A stretch of DNA of 64,000 nt from positions 7,226,270 to 7,290,269 of the forward strand of contig JAVDOI010000016.1 in the NCBI GenBank assembly GCA_032191485.1, written 5' to 3'. This DNA comes from Leptoclinus maculatus (taxonomy: Eukaryota; Chordata; Actinopteri; Perciformes; Stichaeidae). Position numbers and translations under genes: made by a program. A model generated the notes under the pieces. It worked only from the letters and a program-made list of their open reading frames with translations, was not told the DNA's origin and searched no databases. This document shows, in pieces, positions 47,410-59,066 of the stretch; the first letter of the stretch is position 1; each line of letters starts with the position of its first letter.

Positions 47410-48679
47410 TCACACTTTTGTGATTTGCGTGTGCTGCTCTTCATCAAAAGGTTCATTTTCCGGATCAGAGTCAGTGGTGTCAGAGTATCGATAATGGTCT
47501 GGCTCATTGTCGCTAACGTCCGGGGTGACGGATGTCGAAGTGCTTGCCTCAGAATTCGAATCCTCCACGGTTTTCGTAAAATACAAATTCACCTGGAATT
47601 ACAAATCAGAAACTAACTTCAGTCTGTGCAATGAAAAAAAAATACTCATAAACAAGTCGTTGCTCTTTGGCCCGATTTAACAGACTAATCCGAGCAAATA
47701 GCCAAATGAAATGCGTACCTTGAAGTTTGGCGAGAAGTAGCGGTTAGCTTTGTCTTTGTTGGCCTTGTCCAAGTCGTTCTTGGTGAGCGTCAGGATGAGG
47801 TAGTCCCGGTCGCTTTCCCTGCTGCCGTCCCTGCACTCGGCGCTCTGCGGCTGGCCCGGTGCCGGTACCCCCGGCTGGCTGTCTGCGTTGTTCACCGCCC
47901 CGTTCTCCATCTTGTCCCCGCTTTCCTCTGGTCCAGGGATGAAGAAGGTGTTCACCCAGAAGTGAAACATTTTATCCTACGGGGCAAAAAAAAAGAAAGC
48001 GAGGAGATGACGGGAGGAATTGGGCAAAGCGGAGGATTCGAAAAGGAACTTCTCATTACGGCCGGCTATATTCTATATTCTCATCGTCAACAAAACTCAA
48101 TCGTCAATCAAAAATCTAACCCAACACTGTTTTAGTCCACCAACAATAGACTATTACCGGGCTTTTGCAATAAAAATAACTACATTTATCCTTTATGGGA
48201 TTTGTTGACAGTAAAAATAAAAACCCAGAATGGTGCCAGACTTGACAGGCATGCTTGTTGACACCCTGAAATAAGCTCTTAATGACAGAAACATGTTAAA
48301 TTAAGCTGCAATTAAAGACACACACACACACACAAACTAACCTTCTTCATCATCTTATTCTGTTTGTGGAAGAACTCCACTTTGATGTCTCCGCAAACTG
48401 GCAGCGGCTGGGGGAATTCGAAAAACATGTGCTTGTCCTCGCGGCGCGTGTGCGCCGGGTTCGACGTGTGAATCTTCACCTTCAGCTGGTACACCACGAA
48501 CTGGGGATCTGCAAAATAAACGAGTCATCGTTGCACCAGAGGAGGGCAAGATTGGGAGATTTATGAGGGGGAAAAGAGGGACAGAAAACACAAGAGTGAG
48601 CGACAGTAAAGGAGCAGGGAGTGTGCCAAGAGAAGAAGCAAGACAAGACACCAGTGTTATTGCATGAGTTGGACCAAAA

Positions 48680-48716
<37 letters not shown>

Positions 48717-51700
48717 CACCACCACCTCTCCCCTCCGAGTGTGAAACATGCTCAAATTAAGGAGGGGAAAGAGCACAATATGGAGCACCCAAAGAGACCC
48801 GGAGCCAGAGACATACGACCCTATTCTGATACACAGTCACGGCGCAACACGTTGCATATAGAAGCATTTCAACCGGTGGCGGTCGTGTTCATAGACACTA
48901 GTCCTATCCTGCCTCACGCTGCTCCTGCCTGGTGGATCTCTGGGGCCATATAAAAAGCAAATGAGTGAAATGATAATAATGGATGAAAAGGCTCATTTAC
49001 CCCAATGCCAATTCCCTTTCCTGAAGCCCTGAGGGGTCGGCTCGCTCCTGTTTTTAAAGGTACTGTCCCCTTAAGAGAGAAAGAAGGAGATTATTACAAA
49101 CAGGACGTGGCTGGACCGTTAAGGGGCCTGACAGCAGGCACAAAACACAAGAGCTCCACACAAACATGTACAGATATGTGCATCTACACAGTTTTACCTT
49201 CAGAAAAACAACAATCAGTACGCGGCTACAAGGTGTGCATCGTTTGAACCGACGCACTGTGAGATGCACAAAGGGGAAGGAGGAAAAGGGGGAACTCGAG
49301 ATCGCCAACGACCACAAAACAGAGTTGAATTTAGCAAAACAGAAATATGTAACATTGAGTTATTTTTAACTGAGTTTCCACAAAACTAGCTGCTCATCTT
49401 TTGCTGTGGTGAGCCTAGAACCTGAGGCTAGAACAGGTTGATTTGAGTACATGTATGAAGATGTCAAACTCAGAATAGGGCCTTTTTTTTTTTAAAAGGG
49501 AGTGTTAGGAGGAAAGATCAATACAGTCGGGATGTTCAGCACAGTCAGGTGTTACGGTGAAAAGTCACAGAAATGAAGGAAGGAGGCGCATTCTTCTTCA
49601 GATAGAGAGGCACAACAGCTCATGAAGACATTATAGAGAACTATTAAACCGTTTAGTTAGTAAAACACAGCATTAACATGTGGAGAAAATACAGACATGC
49701 ACAATGAAAAAAATAAAGGGTCATTATCTGCTGAGGAATTTCACCCAAAGGTCTCACAAATCAGTTGAATTATGAGATAAAGCACCGATGTGGATCAAGT
49801 TTTGGTTTCAATGCACTTTTTTTTAAATAAAGCAAATTCCTGTCTGTGCCACTGAACACAGTGGACACACCACTCGAGCTCAGAGCAAACACGCAGTGAT
49901 ATGTAAATACTCACATGAAAGCACCACTACTGTGACTTATTAACACGCGTGTGTAAAAACGAAACAGAATGTTTAATTGTTTTACTGACTTTTAGCTACT
50001 TCCTGGTTATGCAAAAGCACATCAAACTTCTCTGGCTTCTTTACTGTACTCGTCGGGTGTGTGCGTGCACAGCTCACTTCCCTCGCGCTCTGCTCTGTCT
50101 AAACAGTGAATATTGTAATTCCTCTGAACACTGTGCACAGAAAGGTATTACACAGCAGAAAACGGACAAATGAAAGCAGAACCTGGCTTCTTTAGAGGCC
50201 GGCCTCATGAGGAAGCTAAAAATATTATTAAAAGATGGCTCAAATTGTGTAAGTTTGTTGTACATTGTGACAAACAGAGGAGATCTGATTGAAAGCGTGT
50301 TTTCAGAGGGCAGAGAACGAGCTGGCCTTGGAAGCAGTACCAGAAGGACTTCATAAGAAATACACTGCAGCTAATTCAGCCACGCTACGGCACGGGCCGA
50401 CTGAACTCTGCCGTAGACGACCCGCTCTGTTCCGCAGCGTGGGCGAGGCCCCCCGACAGCGCACAACACATCCGAGGCTCTCGGTGCGTTTGAACAGCGG
50501 CGCGCATGCCTACGCCCCTAGTGCGGAGTGAAGGTTGGAACACGAGCGTGACTCACTGCAGGTGCCCCCGCTGAACATGGGGAGAGTCTCGAACACCATT
50601 TTGTGGAAGAGGAGCGCCACCGGCTTGTAGTCCAGCTGGTGCTTCAGTAGGTGGCTGTAGTAGTAGACGTAGCGGCGCTGACTCGGGATCGTTACTCCCT
50701 GCAACGACACGGACAATGTTTACAGGTCTACAACGTAGAAAAGGTTGGTTTGTTTTGCAACAACTGATCTGAAGCTGGAAGAGCAGCTGCTGTGTGAAGA
50801 CATTTGGTCTCAGACTAACGTCCCACCTTCTTGTCCCTTGTCCTGACTTCTCCGTAGAAGTCGAGCGCTTCTTGGGCCTTCTGGAACTTGCCGCGGTGGA
50901 GGAGATAGGCGCAGATCATGACTCCGGTGCGGCCCTTCCCGGCCTTGCAGTGGATGGCCGCCACGTGATTGTCGTCCTCGCTGAGCCACTGGTCCAGGTC
51001 TTCGCAAAACGGCTTAATTAGCTCCAGCTGGGGAGGGTTGTGGTCTTCGAAGGGGTACTGTGCAACTGAATATTGCAAACCAGAGAAGAAAAAGAAGCGT
51101 GGACACAGAGCAAGACGGGTCAGAGGAGACGAGACACATTTTATCAACCGTGTGTGTCATCAGGCTTTTAGGTCACACTGTTTATTTAAGAGGGAAAGCA
51201 TCTATTGACCATATCAAGCAGCCTACCTCTGCAGTTAAATTTGGCAGTATCGTAGTGTCTTTCTGCGCAGCTGAAACGGAAAGAACAAAATGCGGTTAGC
51301 ATACACACAGAGAGAGAGAGAGAGAGGACGTTATTACGTGAACAGGGACAAACAAAACGTGCAACACTTACAGGTTGTAGATTTTGTAATGGTTTTTATG
51401 CTTTGAATCCAAAAACCTGTTTGCAAGAGAGAACATTATATATGTATGAGATCAACTGCCAGAGCGAAATGAATAGACAGAAGTAATGTGTGAGAAATTG
51501 CTTTTCTAGGACGACACAACAGAAGCAACGCAACTCACCGCACTACGTCGTCTATATTGTTTCTGTACACGCCTTCGAGTCGCTCTGCTGGAAAGCCCAT
51601 AGCAATGATGTTTGGGTAGATATCTGTTCAGGCCGGGGTCAAGGAGCTGTACATTGTGCATGACTGTGAACATGAAACCTTTTCAGAAAACTAAAAAAAA

Positions 51701-54700
51701 GGCATGAAGGCAGCATTACCGAGGCACATCTTCAACCTGAAGACTAAGTAGGTCTGCCTTCAACAGCTGTCTAATAAACCCAAAAATGAAACGCAAGTTA
51801 CGATCCATAAAAAAAGTTGCCATCAGACCACAGTGACAAGAATGCAGAAACATGCAGCAGAGCGTTAAAAAAGTAACAGCCAACGTCGATATGAGGGTGT
51901 CACTGTAGTTATGGATAGATGTGAGCACAGAGGAGGGGCACTGATCCATGTGTGTGTGTGTGTGTGTGTGTGTGTTGTGACAGATGGCCTTGACAGTGAG
52001 AAGCAGGCAGAGAGGACGGGAGTCACGGCGCTCCTGCACTAGCCGGGCCCACATGTGGCTGCACGAGGAGAGTCTCCGCTCTCTGACCCGCATTTATTTT
52101 TAGAGCCCAAAAGTTATATCGGGATCATCGCAAAATGGTTTGGCTTATCTCTCTTTCGAAGCTCAGCCGGAAAACCAATTTGAATATCTATAAGAGATCG
52201 AACACAGGCAACGGCATGAAAACAACCTTTTGATCTAACAAAAAAAAAAAAAAAGTGGTTGTGTTTTGACTTGCACATGCAGCGGAAGGCAGTTGTTGCG
52301 GCGTGGACACAAGTGGAAAGCACCACCTCGCTCGTGCTACACCTGCCTTTAAAAGTTGCCTCGTACCATCAAACGGGGTTCCATATGTCAGCGCACGATT
52401 GGGATGGAAAATGTTGTGGCCGATTATACAGTGGCATACATAAAATTTAAAAAAAAAAAAAAAAGGCGCACACATCAGTGTCATGTTGCAGAGAAAAGAA
52501 TAATTGAGTTGGCACGCGAGTCTTTGAGGCCTCATCGCCTACCTGTAAACTGAAGTCTGCGTGTCACCATAAGCTGTGAGACTTCACCCACAGACTCAAA
52601 AGGGCAACCTTTACTTGCACTTCCTGTGCCACCGTGTCAAAAAATAGAAAAAGCTGAATATTTCTTATTGGATGCGTCCGTTTCATTTTGAGCAGACCGT
52701 ATTTTCTCAGAGTCAAATCACTTTTTAACTGGTCAGAAAGATTTGACACAGGCATCTGACAAACTCTGGCTTAGCTGGAGTGTGCACACAGAAGTACCTG
52801 CACATGCAAACACACACAAGAACAACCCTTTTACATGGCACACACAAGTCTCACAAACCCCTGTGAGAGGAATAGCTTTATGCAGCTCAGGTATGCTCAA
52901 CACGGGCCTTGATGCATGAATTCAACAAGCCCTACGGTTATATTAGCATACTGCCAAGCTACTGACATGTAGCTCACTATAAAGAGCTACAGGGACATAC
53001 TGTGTACACACTGTGCATTAATCCAGTCCATTAATGCCTCAAAGACCTAATCAGGGGCCAAAACACAGCTTTGCTAGGCTATTTGATGGGCTATCTAACC
53101 CTTGGACCTACTGGCAAAGTGAACCCAGTCTATTCTAAGTGTTTTTAAAAAGCTCCAGAGCTCCCAGGAGAGCCTCAGCCCAGGGCATGAGGGGGGGGCT
53201 TGGTCTCTGCAGCTGGAAGGAAACGCACATACGGGACCCCCGACGGAAGCTCCAAGTAGGAGGGGAAAAAAAAAAAAAAATGTGCCGTTTCAGGGCACGC
53301 CTTTTCTTTAAAGCCAGCCCTGCCTTGGCTCTGTGCATACGCCAAATCCACGGCTGAGAGCAAGAGAAAGGGGGGAAAAGGGAGAGTGGGAACCGGCGAG
53401 CGCCGAGTGAGGAGGGGGGGTGGGGGAGGACAGGAAAGGAAAGGAGGAGAGCAGAGGAAAGGGGGCAAAGCAGAGGGAGGGAGAATTAGAGTGGGAGTAG
53501 TGAGGGAAAAAAGAGCAAAAGGAGAGGTGGTGGGTTGAGAGGGCAAGAGAGGGAGAGAGAGCACTCAGACGGCAACGCTGATACAAGATCACTGGCAACT
53601 CTATTTTAAGGGCAATTCCCAGAACTGCGATACTGCATTACATAACTGCAGAGAGCCCATATTGTTTTTAGACACCATGCCAAAAAAAAATGATAAAAGG
53701 GGATGGTTAGAAAGGGCCCACATCTGAACGAGAGGAGACTTCAAGTGAAAAGAAAGACGTGCCCCCTTCACACCTGCACCGATCTCTAGAGGCAGCTTTA
53801 GTGTCGCCACAAGTTTTACCACATTAAAAACAAACCAGGTGACAAACATCTGATTATAATATTGTGATGCACACGTTTCATCATCCCAGCAGACACTTCA
53901 GCTCAACGTTATCTATAGGATTGAGGACGCTAGGGCTCCGCTTTACATTTTCCATTCGTCTACAAAAGAAAAGAAACGTGAAGCAGCAATGTTTTCAAGT
54001 TAACGCAACAACACAGAGCATAACCAAAGAAAATGATGTGCAGACATACCAAGGCATGTTTCCTCTACATGCCGTACGGATTCAGATAGGGCGACAACCT
54101 ACAATCATTATAATTATCGATTAATCTCCAAAAATACCTTTTTTTTTTCAACTGTAACCTTGATTAATCAATTAATCCTTTAGTCTATAAAGTGTCAAAC
54201 AATAAGGGGAAAAAACTGCCAATCACAGTTTCCCAGAAGCCAAGCTGACATCTTCAACTGTCTTGTTTTATCTGACCAGTGGTCCAACACAAAGATATTC
54301 CATTTAATCTCATATAACACTAAGAACACCAGCAAATTGTCACATTTTAGACGCAGGAGGCAGACAATATTTGCATTAAAAACACATCAAAATGAACTCA
54401 TCTATTATTTGCCCACTTGTTTCAGCTCTACAACCAGAAATATCAAACTCAGGACTCAAAAGGCCAAAAAGGGTGTTTTGAAATCCTGATAAAAAGTCAA
54501 GTACAACTTGATCCCATCTCAGTACAGCCACACATTAGATTTCATATTTAGTTGCCCGTGGTAAACTAAATCAGTATCATCTAGTTCATGACCAGTACCA
54601 GCTTCAGTACCAGCAGTACAGCACCGAGGAACCAGGTCATCATCAGTGCTAACAGATGAGAAACGAGTTCTGCAGAAGGACCTGAAATAGACATTCTTAA

Positions 54701-55410
54701 AGCTGGAAATGACTGCATCTCCATTAAAAAAGGGGGAAGGAAAATGTTAATTAGATTTTTCGAAAGATTTTGGTCGAAATCCATCAATGAATACTCACCC
54801 ATAGAGGACACAGCCGAGATGAAGGAAAGGTGACAGCAGGGACCAAAAAACCTACCACACAACGGAATGTAATGCATCTAGATGTACAAAGATACAGAGA
54901 CAATACTAGACACCATCTAACCCTACCTGTCTTCAGACACACTGATTTTAAAAACCTGACTTAATGCCACTAACAATTCCACAAACCAAAGCTAGGTCCA
55001 CCGCTGGTTGACTGGTATGTAACGTTAGGTAAACGTCGCTTACTCAAACACACACTAATGTCCACTTGAACGTTTTTTTTCCACATCTATAATACGACTG
55101 TGACATGTATCCGTGCAGGTTTGACAGATCCACCATCTTTCAAACATGCTGGGGTGACAGCAGAAGCTAGCTACGTTAGCATGGAAGCTAACTACCTCTA
55201 CGTTACTCCACACTGACGTTTACGGGTCCGGTTCTGCTACTCAATGCTAATAGTACACGTTACCGGTTAATGATCTGGGTGCTGGGGAAATTAAATGAAT
55301 AAAAAAAAAAAAAAGCAGTGTGAAAGGATACATGTTAAGTCCAGGTCGAACCCATCCTCTTGATATCTCCTTTTGTTCCGGCTGACCATTTCTTTTATAA
55401 TCGCAGCCAT
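47410..55410 (-). CDS. pten: PTEN phosphatase, complete, 9 exons
   Basis: PTEN removes the 3-phosphate of PIP3 and opposes PI3K-AKT signalling at the plasma membrane. Exons: 55332-55410, 51539-51623, 51372-51416, 51227-51270, 50827-51065, 50557-50698, 48342-48508, 47719-47976 and 47410-47592, giving 1242 nt and 413 aa. Lengths of exons 1-7 (79, 85, 45, 44, 239, 142, 167) equal those of human PTEN. The PIP2-binding N-terminus reads KEMVSRNKRRYQEDGFDLDL. The P-loop HCKAGKGRTG spans 123-132, with Cys124 and Arg130 in the human positions. The C2 domain follows (FVVYQLKVKI, CGDIKVEFFHKQNK). Exon 8 is 33 nt longer than in human, in the variable internal loop. The acidic regulatory tail (YRYSDTTDSDPENEPFDEE) and PDZ-binding ITKV are intact. 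Which teleost pten duplicate this is cannot be told. Confidence 0.98.
48682..48712. repeat. Poly-A run in pten intron 7 region
   Basis: Run of about 30 A, one T interruption at its start, between pten exons 6 and 7. No SINE body was recognised beside it. Confidence 0.85.
51954..51975. repeat. (GT)n microsatellite in pten intron 1
   Basis: Pure GT run of about 11 repeats upstream (minus strand) of exon 2. Confidence 0.9.
53355..53565 (+). repeat. Long polypurine tract in pten intron 1
   Basis: About 210 bp with very few pyrimidines on the plus strand, containing several G runs (for example GAGGGGGGGTGGGGGAGGA at about 53411-53430). A smaller homopurine stretch ends at about 53280. The composition permits triplex or G-quadruplex structures. 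Confidence 0.8.
54090..54430 (+). repeat. Interspersed repeat (ATTATCGATTAATC type), copy 1
   Basis: AATTATCGATTAATCTC, TGATTAATCAATTAATCC, ATCACAGTTTCCCAGAAGCC, CAACACAAAGATATTCCATT and AGAACACCAGCAAATTGTCA are successive landmarks of a repeat very common in percomorph fish. Copies 2 (56800-57080, inverted) and 3 (from 63963 at the right edge) flank the same region. Confidence 0.75.
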
Positions 55411-56055
55411 TGTAGCAGGTGACAGGAGTCTTTTAGGGGTAAATGATGAAAACAGGTTCTTCTGGTGTTACCCGTTTGGTCGTGTGTGTCGCGGTCAGTG
55501 GGTCGGGTCCTCGCGGGAGACGTGCGAGCCAGCAGAGCTCTTGGTGTCCGTCGGTGGGATTAGAAAGGCTTCCTCTGGAGCATAAAGACGGGCCTCGCTC
55601 CGCTCCTCCGTGCAGGCCCGACTTTGCCAATCCCGCAACTCGTCTAGCAAACACTCCCGAATAAAATACATGCAGTTGTCCTTGAAGATGCCAGACACGG
55701 TCCAAGCCGATGATTCTTCAGACAGCGAGACTATAGAGGACTCACCGGTAAACCCGTCTCCAGTCACTCGGACGCAGCTAGCTCGCTAGCTGACGAGCTA
55801 AGCTAGCAGCAGCCAGCTAGCGACAATAGCTAACGCTGCCTCCTCTTTCGATCCAAGAGCCTCCTAACGATTCAACATCGTCATCGACTGATTGCCAAGA
55901 ACACATCTGAAGAAAAGTGACAGGCTCCACCGTGAATATATTTAAACTATACAAAAAGCTCAGAGATCTGCACGGATTGGTTTGACAGTTCCGTCCCGAG
56001 GAATCATCTTCTTTTCTTGCTCCTTTCGCTCCAGCTGAACTCTCAGGCTCCCATC
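55411..56055. promoter_or_regulatory. Divergent promoter and 5' UTR between pten and the plus-strand gene
   Basis: A GC-rich interval of 645 bp with many CpGs and a cluster of GCTAGC/AGCTAGC words at about 55780-55825. The left part is the pten 5' UTR. In frame with pten, a TAA lies at 55468-55470, 19 codons before the ATG. Minus-strand open frames here start with non-ATG codons and stop before pten. Confidence 0.6.
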
Positions 56056-58224
56056 ATGGCCTCCACCGAAGGAAAAAAAGAAGGTAGAGCAGGCTGGGAT
56101 TTTAGAACAAATATCCCTCCGCCTACTCCATATAGTTCTACCGTTTAAATAAAACCGGGCAACGCAGCATTAGCTCATTGTGTTTCGACAATTCATTTTT
56201 GATGCTGAGGATAAATTGCTCTCAGAAGTAATTGTTTTAGCCTCGAAAAACGCAATAGTCGAGTTATTTCATGCTTCTGGCGGAAGGATAAAGTGAGTCG
56301 GCATGCGACGCTCCCTTCTGTCAAAGTGATCACGTGTGACTGTAATTAGGGAAGTTTCCAACATAATGTCACTTTTCGCGGTTTAAACTGTCATTTCAGG
56401 CCGTAGAAAATATATCCTTTAATGTATCAATCCATAAGACGTTTATTATGTTTATAGTTGAATATTAGTATACTTTGCAGTTCCTACATTGCCTTCTTCA
56501 TACAATCTATTCTAAATAATCCTAAATTGTACTAACGTTGTTCACTGCATGGACCATAGTCTGTTATTGTATTGTTTATATTCTTGTCCTTGACACTCAC
56601 TTATAGTGAAAAAAAGTTACATTATGCATAATAAAATGACAAATAGAGTCATTGGCTGAATTCATATGAGATTATTTCAATGAATACTATAATAATAATA
56701 ATAATGACACTTTAGTTTACAAGAACACAAAGAAGTAATGAAAAATGTTGAATGCATCAAACATATTTATCTGAAGTAAGTGGGATTCTCAGTGGTTTGG
56801 ATTAGATCTGAAACAATTAGTCAAATAATCAATTAGTCAAGCTACAGAAAATAAACTGCAAGTAATTTGATTATTTAATCATCTATTTCATTTTAAGTGC
56901 CAAAAATGTTTGCTGGTTTTCTTATTCCTTAATGATTGTAAATTGACTATCTTCGACATCACCTTCGACTCTGGAAAGTGTAATGGTATTTCCCCCTATT
57001 TCCTTAATTGTTATAAACAAATTGATTAAGTGATTAATTGATAAACGATAATAAAAGTAATTGTTAGTAGCAGCTCAGATGCATTTCCACCCCAGCAGCA
57101 AAAATCACTGCAAGTGTCTATGTCCTGCTCTGGAGGCCCATTCTTGCTAAAGCCAAACAGCCACAGCATGAGGTCACTTTCATGATCGTCATGTTCATAA
57201 TGCTAAATAATTGGGGCACCATCTCTCCTAATGAACTGTGTGTAAACATCAGCCTACATCTGAGGAGGCCCTATACTCAATCCATGTTCATGCAACACAG
57301 CTGTGCAAACCATTGATCACTAACTGACATTTTCACATTTAGATGAGGTGCATGCCTTGCACATCGACCGTCATGCCAGTGATACATTTTGGGGTGTTAA
57401 AAAACGGTTAATCTCTACGTTCAGAAATATTAGGCTTGTGGGACACAAGAGATTTACACCAGTAGCCGTCCTGGTCATTTCTCAGTGACATGACATGTTG
57501 GATGTACAGTAGTTGGAGATTTTATAAAGTACTGAGGTTGCAATTCAACAGATTTAAATGGGGTTACCTGGAACATCGCAGATTAAATGATCTGGTCCCA
57601 CGTGAGGCTAATTACAGCTTCTTACAGGAGATACTGTTCTCCTCAAATAAGAACACTCATCTGGTAGCAATGTAAGCCATTACAGCTTAATGACAGAACG
57701 GCAAAAATTAATCAGTCCTTCAAGTTCACTCAACCATCTCTTAAGTATAATTTGAAAGCGTCTCAGGATCTCCTTAATCTGTTATAACAGATCTGTCTGG
57801 CAAAGCCAATCCAGAGTCAATCCCCAGTATTTTACAATTCCAACAAAGGTGCATAAAGATATTAGACAGTTATAAAGAACATCTCCACTGTGACTGCTGC
57901 TTGTCCAAGTTCACCCAATATTTAACAGTTTTGAGACAACAGGTAGAAACACGCAGGACTATCTTTGGGTCTGGTGTCAGTGAGAGAAGTTATCATGATG
58001 AGTGTCGTTATCAAGCCCACCTCCTGTCAGAGAAACCCACAGTGACTGAGTCCTTTTGCATGCATTTAAAAGTACTTCTGTTATTTCTGTGTTTTCCCGT
58101 ACCACTTCTTGCCACTAGATGGCAGCACTGCACTCTTGGATTTGCAGCCCCAGAATGCCACACTGCCCAGTCGACTTCAACCTTTAACCCTCAATTGATA
58201 GGTAGGCACCTTGTACAGACATAA
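56056..58224 (+). CDS. Unrecognised four-exon gene divergent from pten (predicted 195 aa)
   Basis: Not recognised. The model rests on splice sites and phase only. Exon 1 is 56056-56083, ATG in good context, donor GTAGAG. Exon 2 is 57343-57406, acceptor ACATTTAG. Exon 3 is 57552-57671, donor GTAAGC. Exon 4 is 57849-58224, ending TAA. Junction phases 1, 2 and 2 agree and the total is 588 nt. The protein starts MASTEGKKEDEV and continues HIDRHASDTFWGVKKRFKWG, LNDLVPREANYSFLQEI, a cysteine patch CDCCLSKF, LTVLRQQVETRR and SYHDECRYQAHLLSEKP. Residues to about 140 look like a soluble, helical, charged domain. The last 55 residues (with hydrophobic LKVLLLFLCFPVPLLA) look unlike it, so the true end may be spliced elsewhere. 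The human position opposite PTEN holds ATAD1 and KLLN; this matches neither. It is convergent with papss2. Confidence 0.6.
56800..57080 (-). repeat. Interspersed repeat (ATTATCGATTAATC type), copy 2
   Basis: Inverted relative to 54090-54430: its start reads backwards from about 57075 (CTACTAACAATTACTTTTAT on the minus strand). It lies in the first intron of the predicted plus-strand gene. Confidence 0.7.
58112..58126 (+). promoter_or_regulatory. Perfect CTCF core motif
   Basis: CCACTAGATGGCAGC fits the CTCF core CCASYAGRKGGCRSY at every position. It lies between the pten and papss2 transcription units, inside the predicted last exon of the plus-strand gene. Occupancy is inferred only. Confidence 0.6.
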
Positions 58225-58334
58225 GTTAAATAGGGTGTGGCGCAAAACAATGTGGCACAAAGACAAATCAGGACAGAGGTATCAGGGAAAAGATAAGAAA
58301 TTGAATCCATTACATTAGAAGGCATCTTGTTTCG

Positions 58335-59066
58335 ATGTGATTCATAATAACTTCTTTATTACTGCATTTGTCACCCTAAAACTGCAGGTCTTTATTACAT
58401 AATTGCACTTTATAAAATCACACAAATCACATAGACACTTCAGGGCAAATGCCAGCAAGAAATTTAAACAATTTCTGTTTTATAAAGTTAACATTTGAGA
58501 GAAAGGCACTTTCACATTATTAAAAAAACCTATGTTGCATTTCATAAAAATATGAAACATTAACAGGATGAGTTAATGAACATCCATAGGCCAGATGTAA
58601 AAAAAAAGAAAGTGCACTGTAGGTAGTGATACAACGGCAAGCAACCTTCATTCAGCTCATACATAATTTAACAGACAGTGATATAATCGGCATAAAACTT
58701 TATAAAAAGTGAATTTTCTTTTGCCATGCATCCCTCAGCTATTACATGTAAATATCACAAATGATTTCCCAGTCTTCGGTTGTGCTCCTTAATGAAAAAA
58801 TAATAATGATCCCAATCTACCTTTAATTTACATAGCTTAAAATAATATGCATTCATAATGGACTTATATGTTTCACAGGAATGTAAAAATGTAATGCTTT
58901 AACTGCTTAAGAAAAGTGATTTCTTTATGGTGAAGAGACTGATTATTTATAGCAATCTAAATAAGAATTTTTGGATAAGATAAAACAAAAATCTATCTAA
59001 ATACTCCTGCACGGATGGGGGCATTTCTACCCTCCTTTGGGAAACGATGGTTTTCCTGGTGGTTGA
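58335..59066 (-). terminator. papss2 3' UTR with polyadenylation signals
   Basis: AT-rich sequence after the papss2 stop. Minus-strand AATAAA hexamers read at 58396-58391 and 58360-58355, about 670-710 nt past the stop. No other coding frame was found. Confidence 0.65.

Noticed and set aside
55495..55767. 91-codon minus-strand frame just upstream of pten, protein-like in composition
   Set aside because: It begins with GTG rather than ATG, ends in a stop before pten, is not in frame with it and has no recognised family; treated as 5' UTR.
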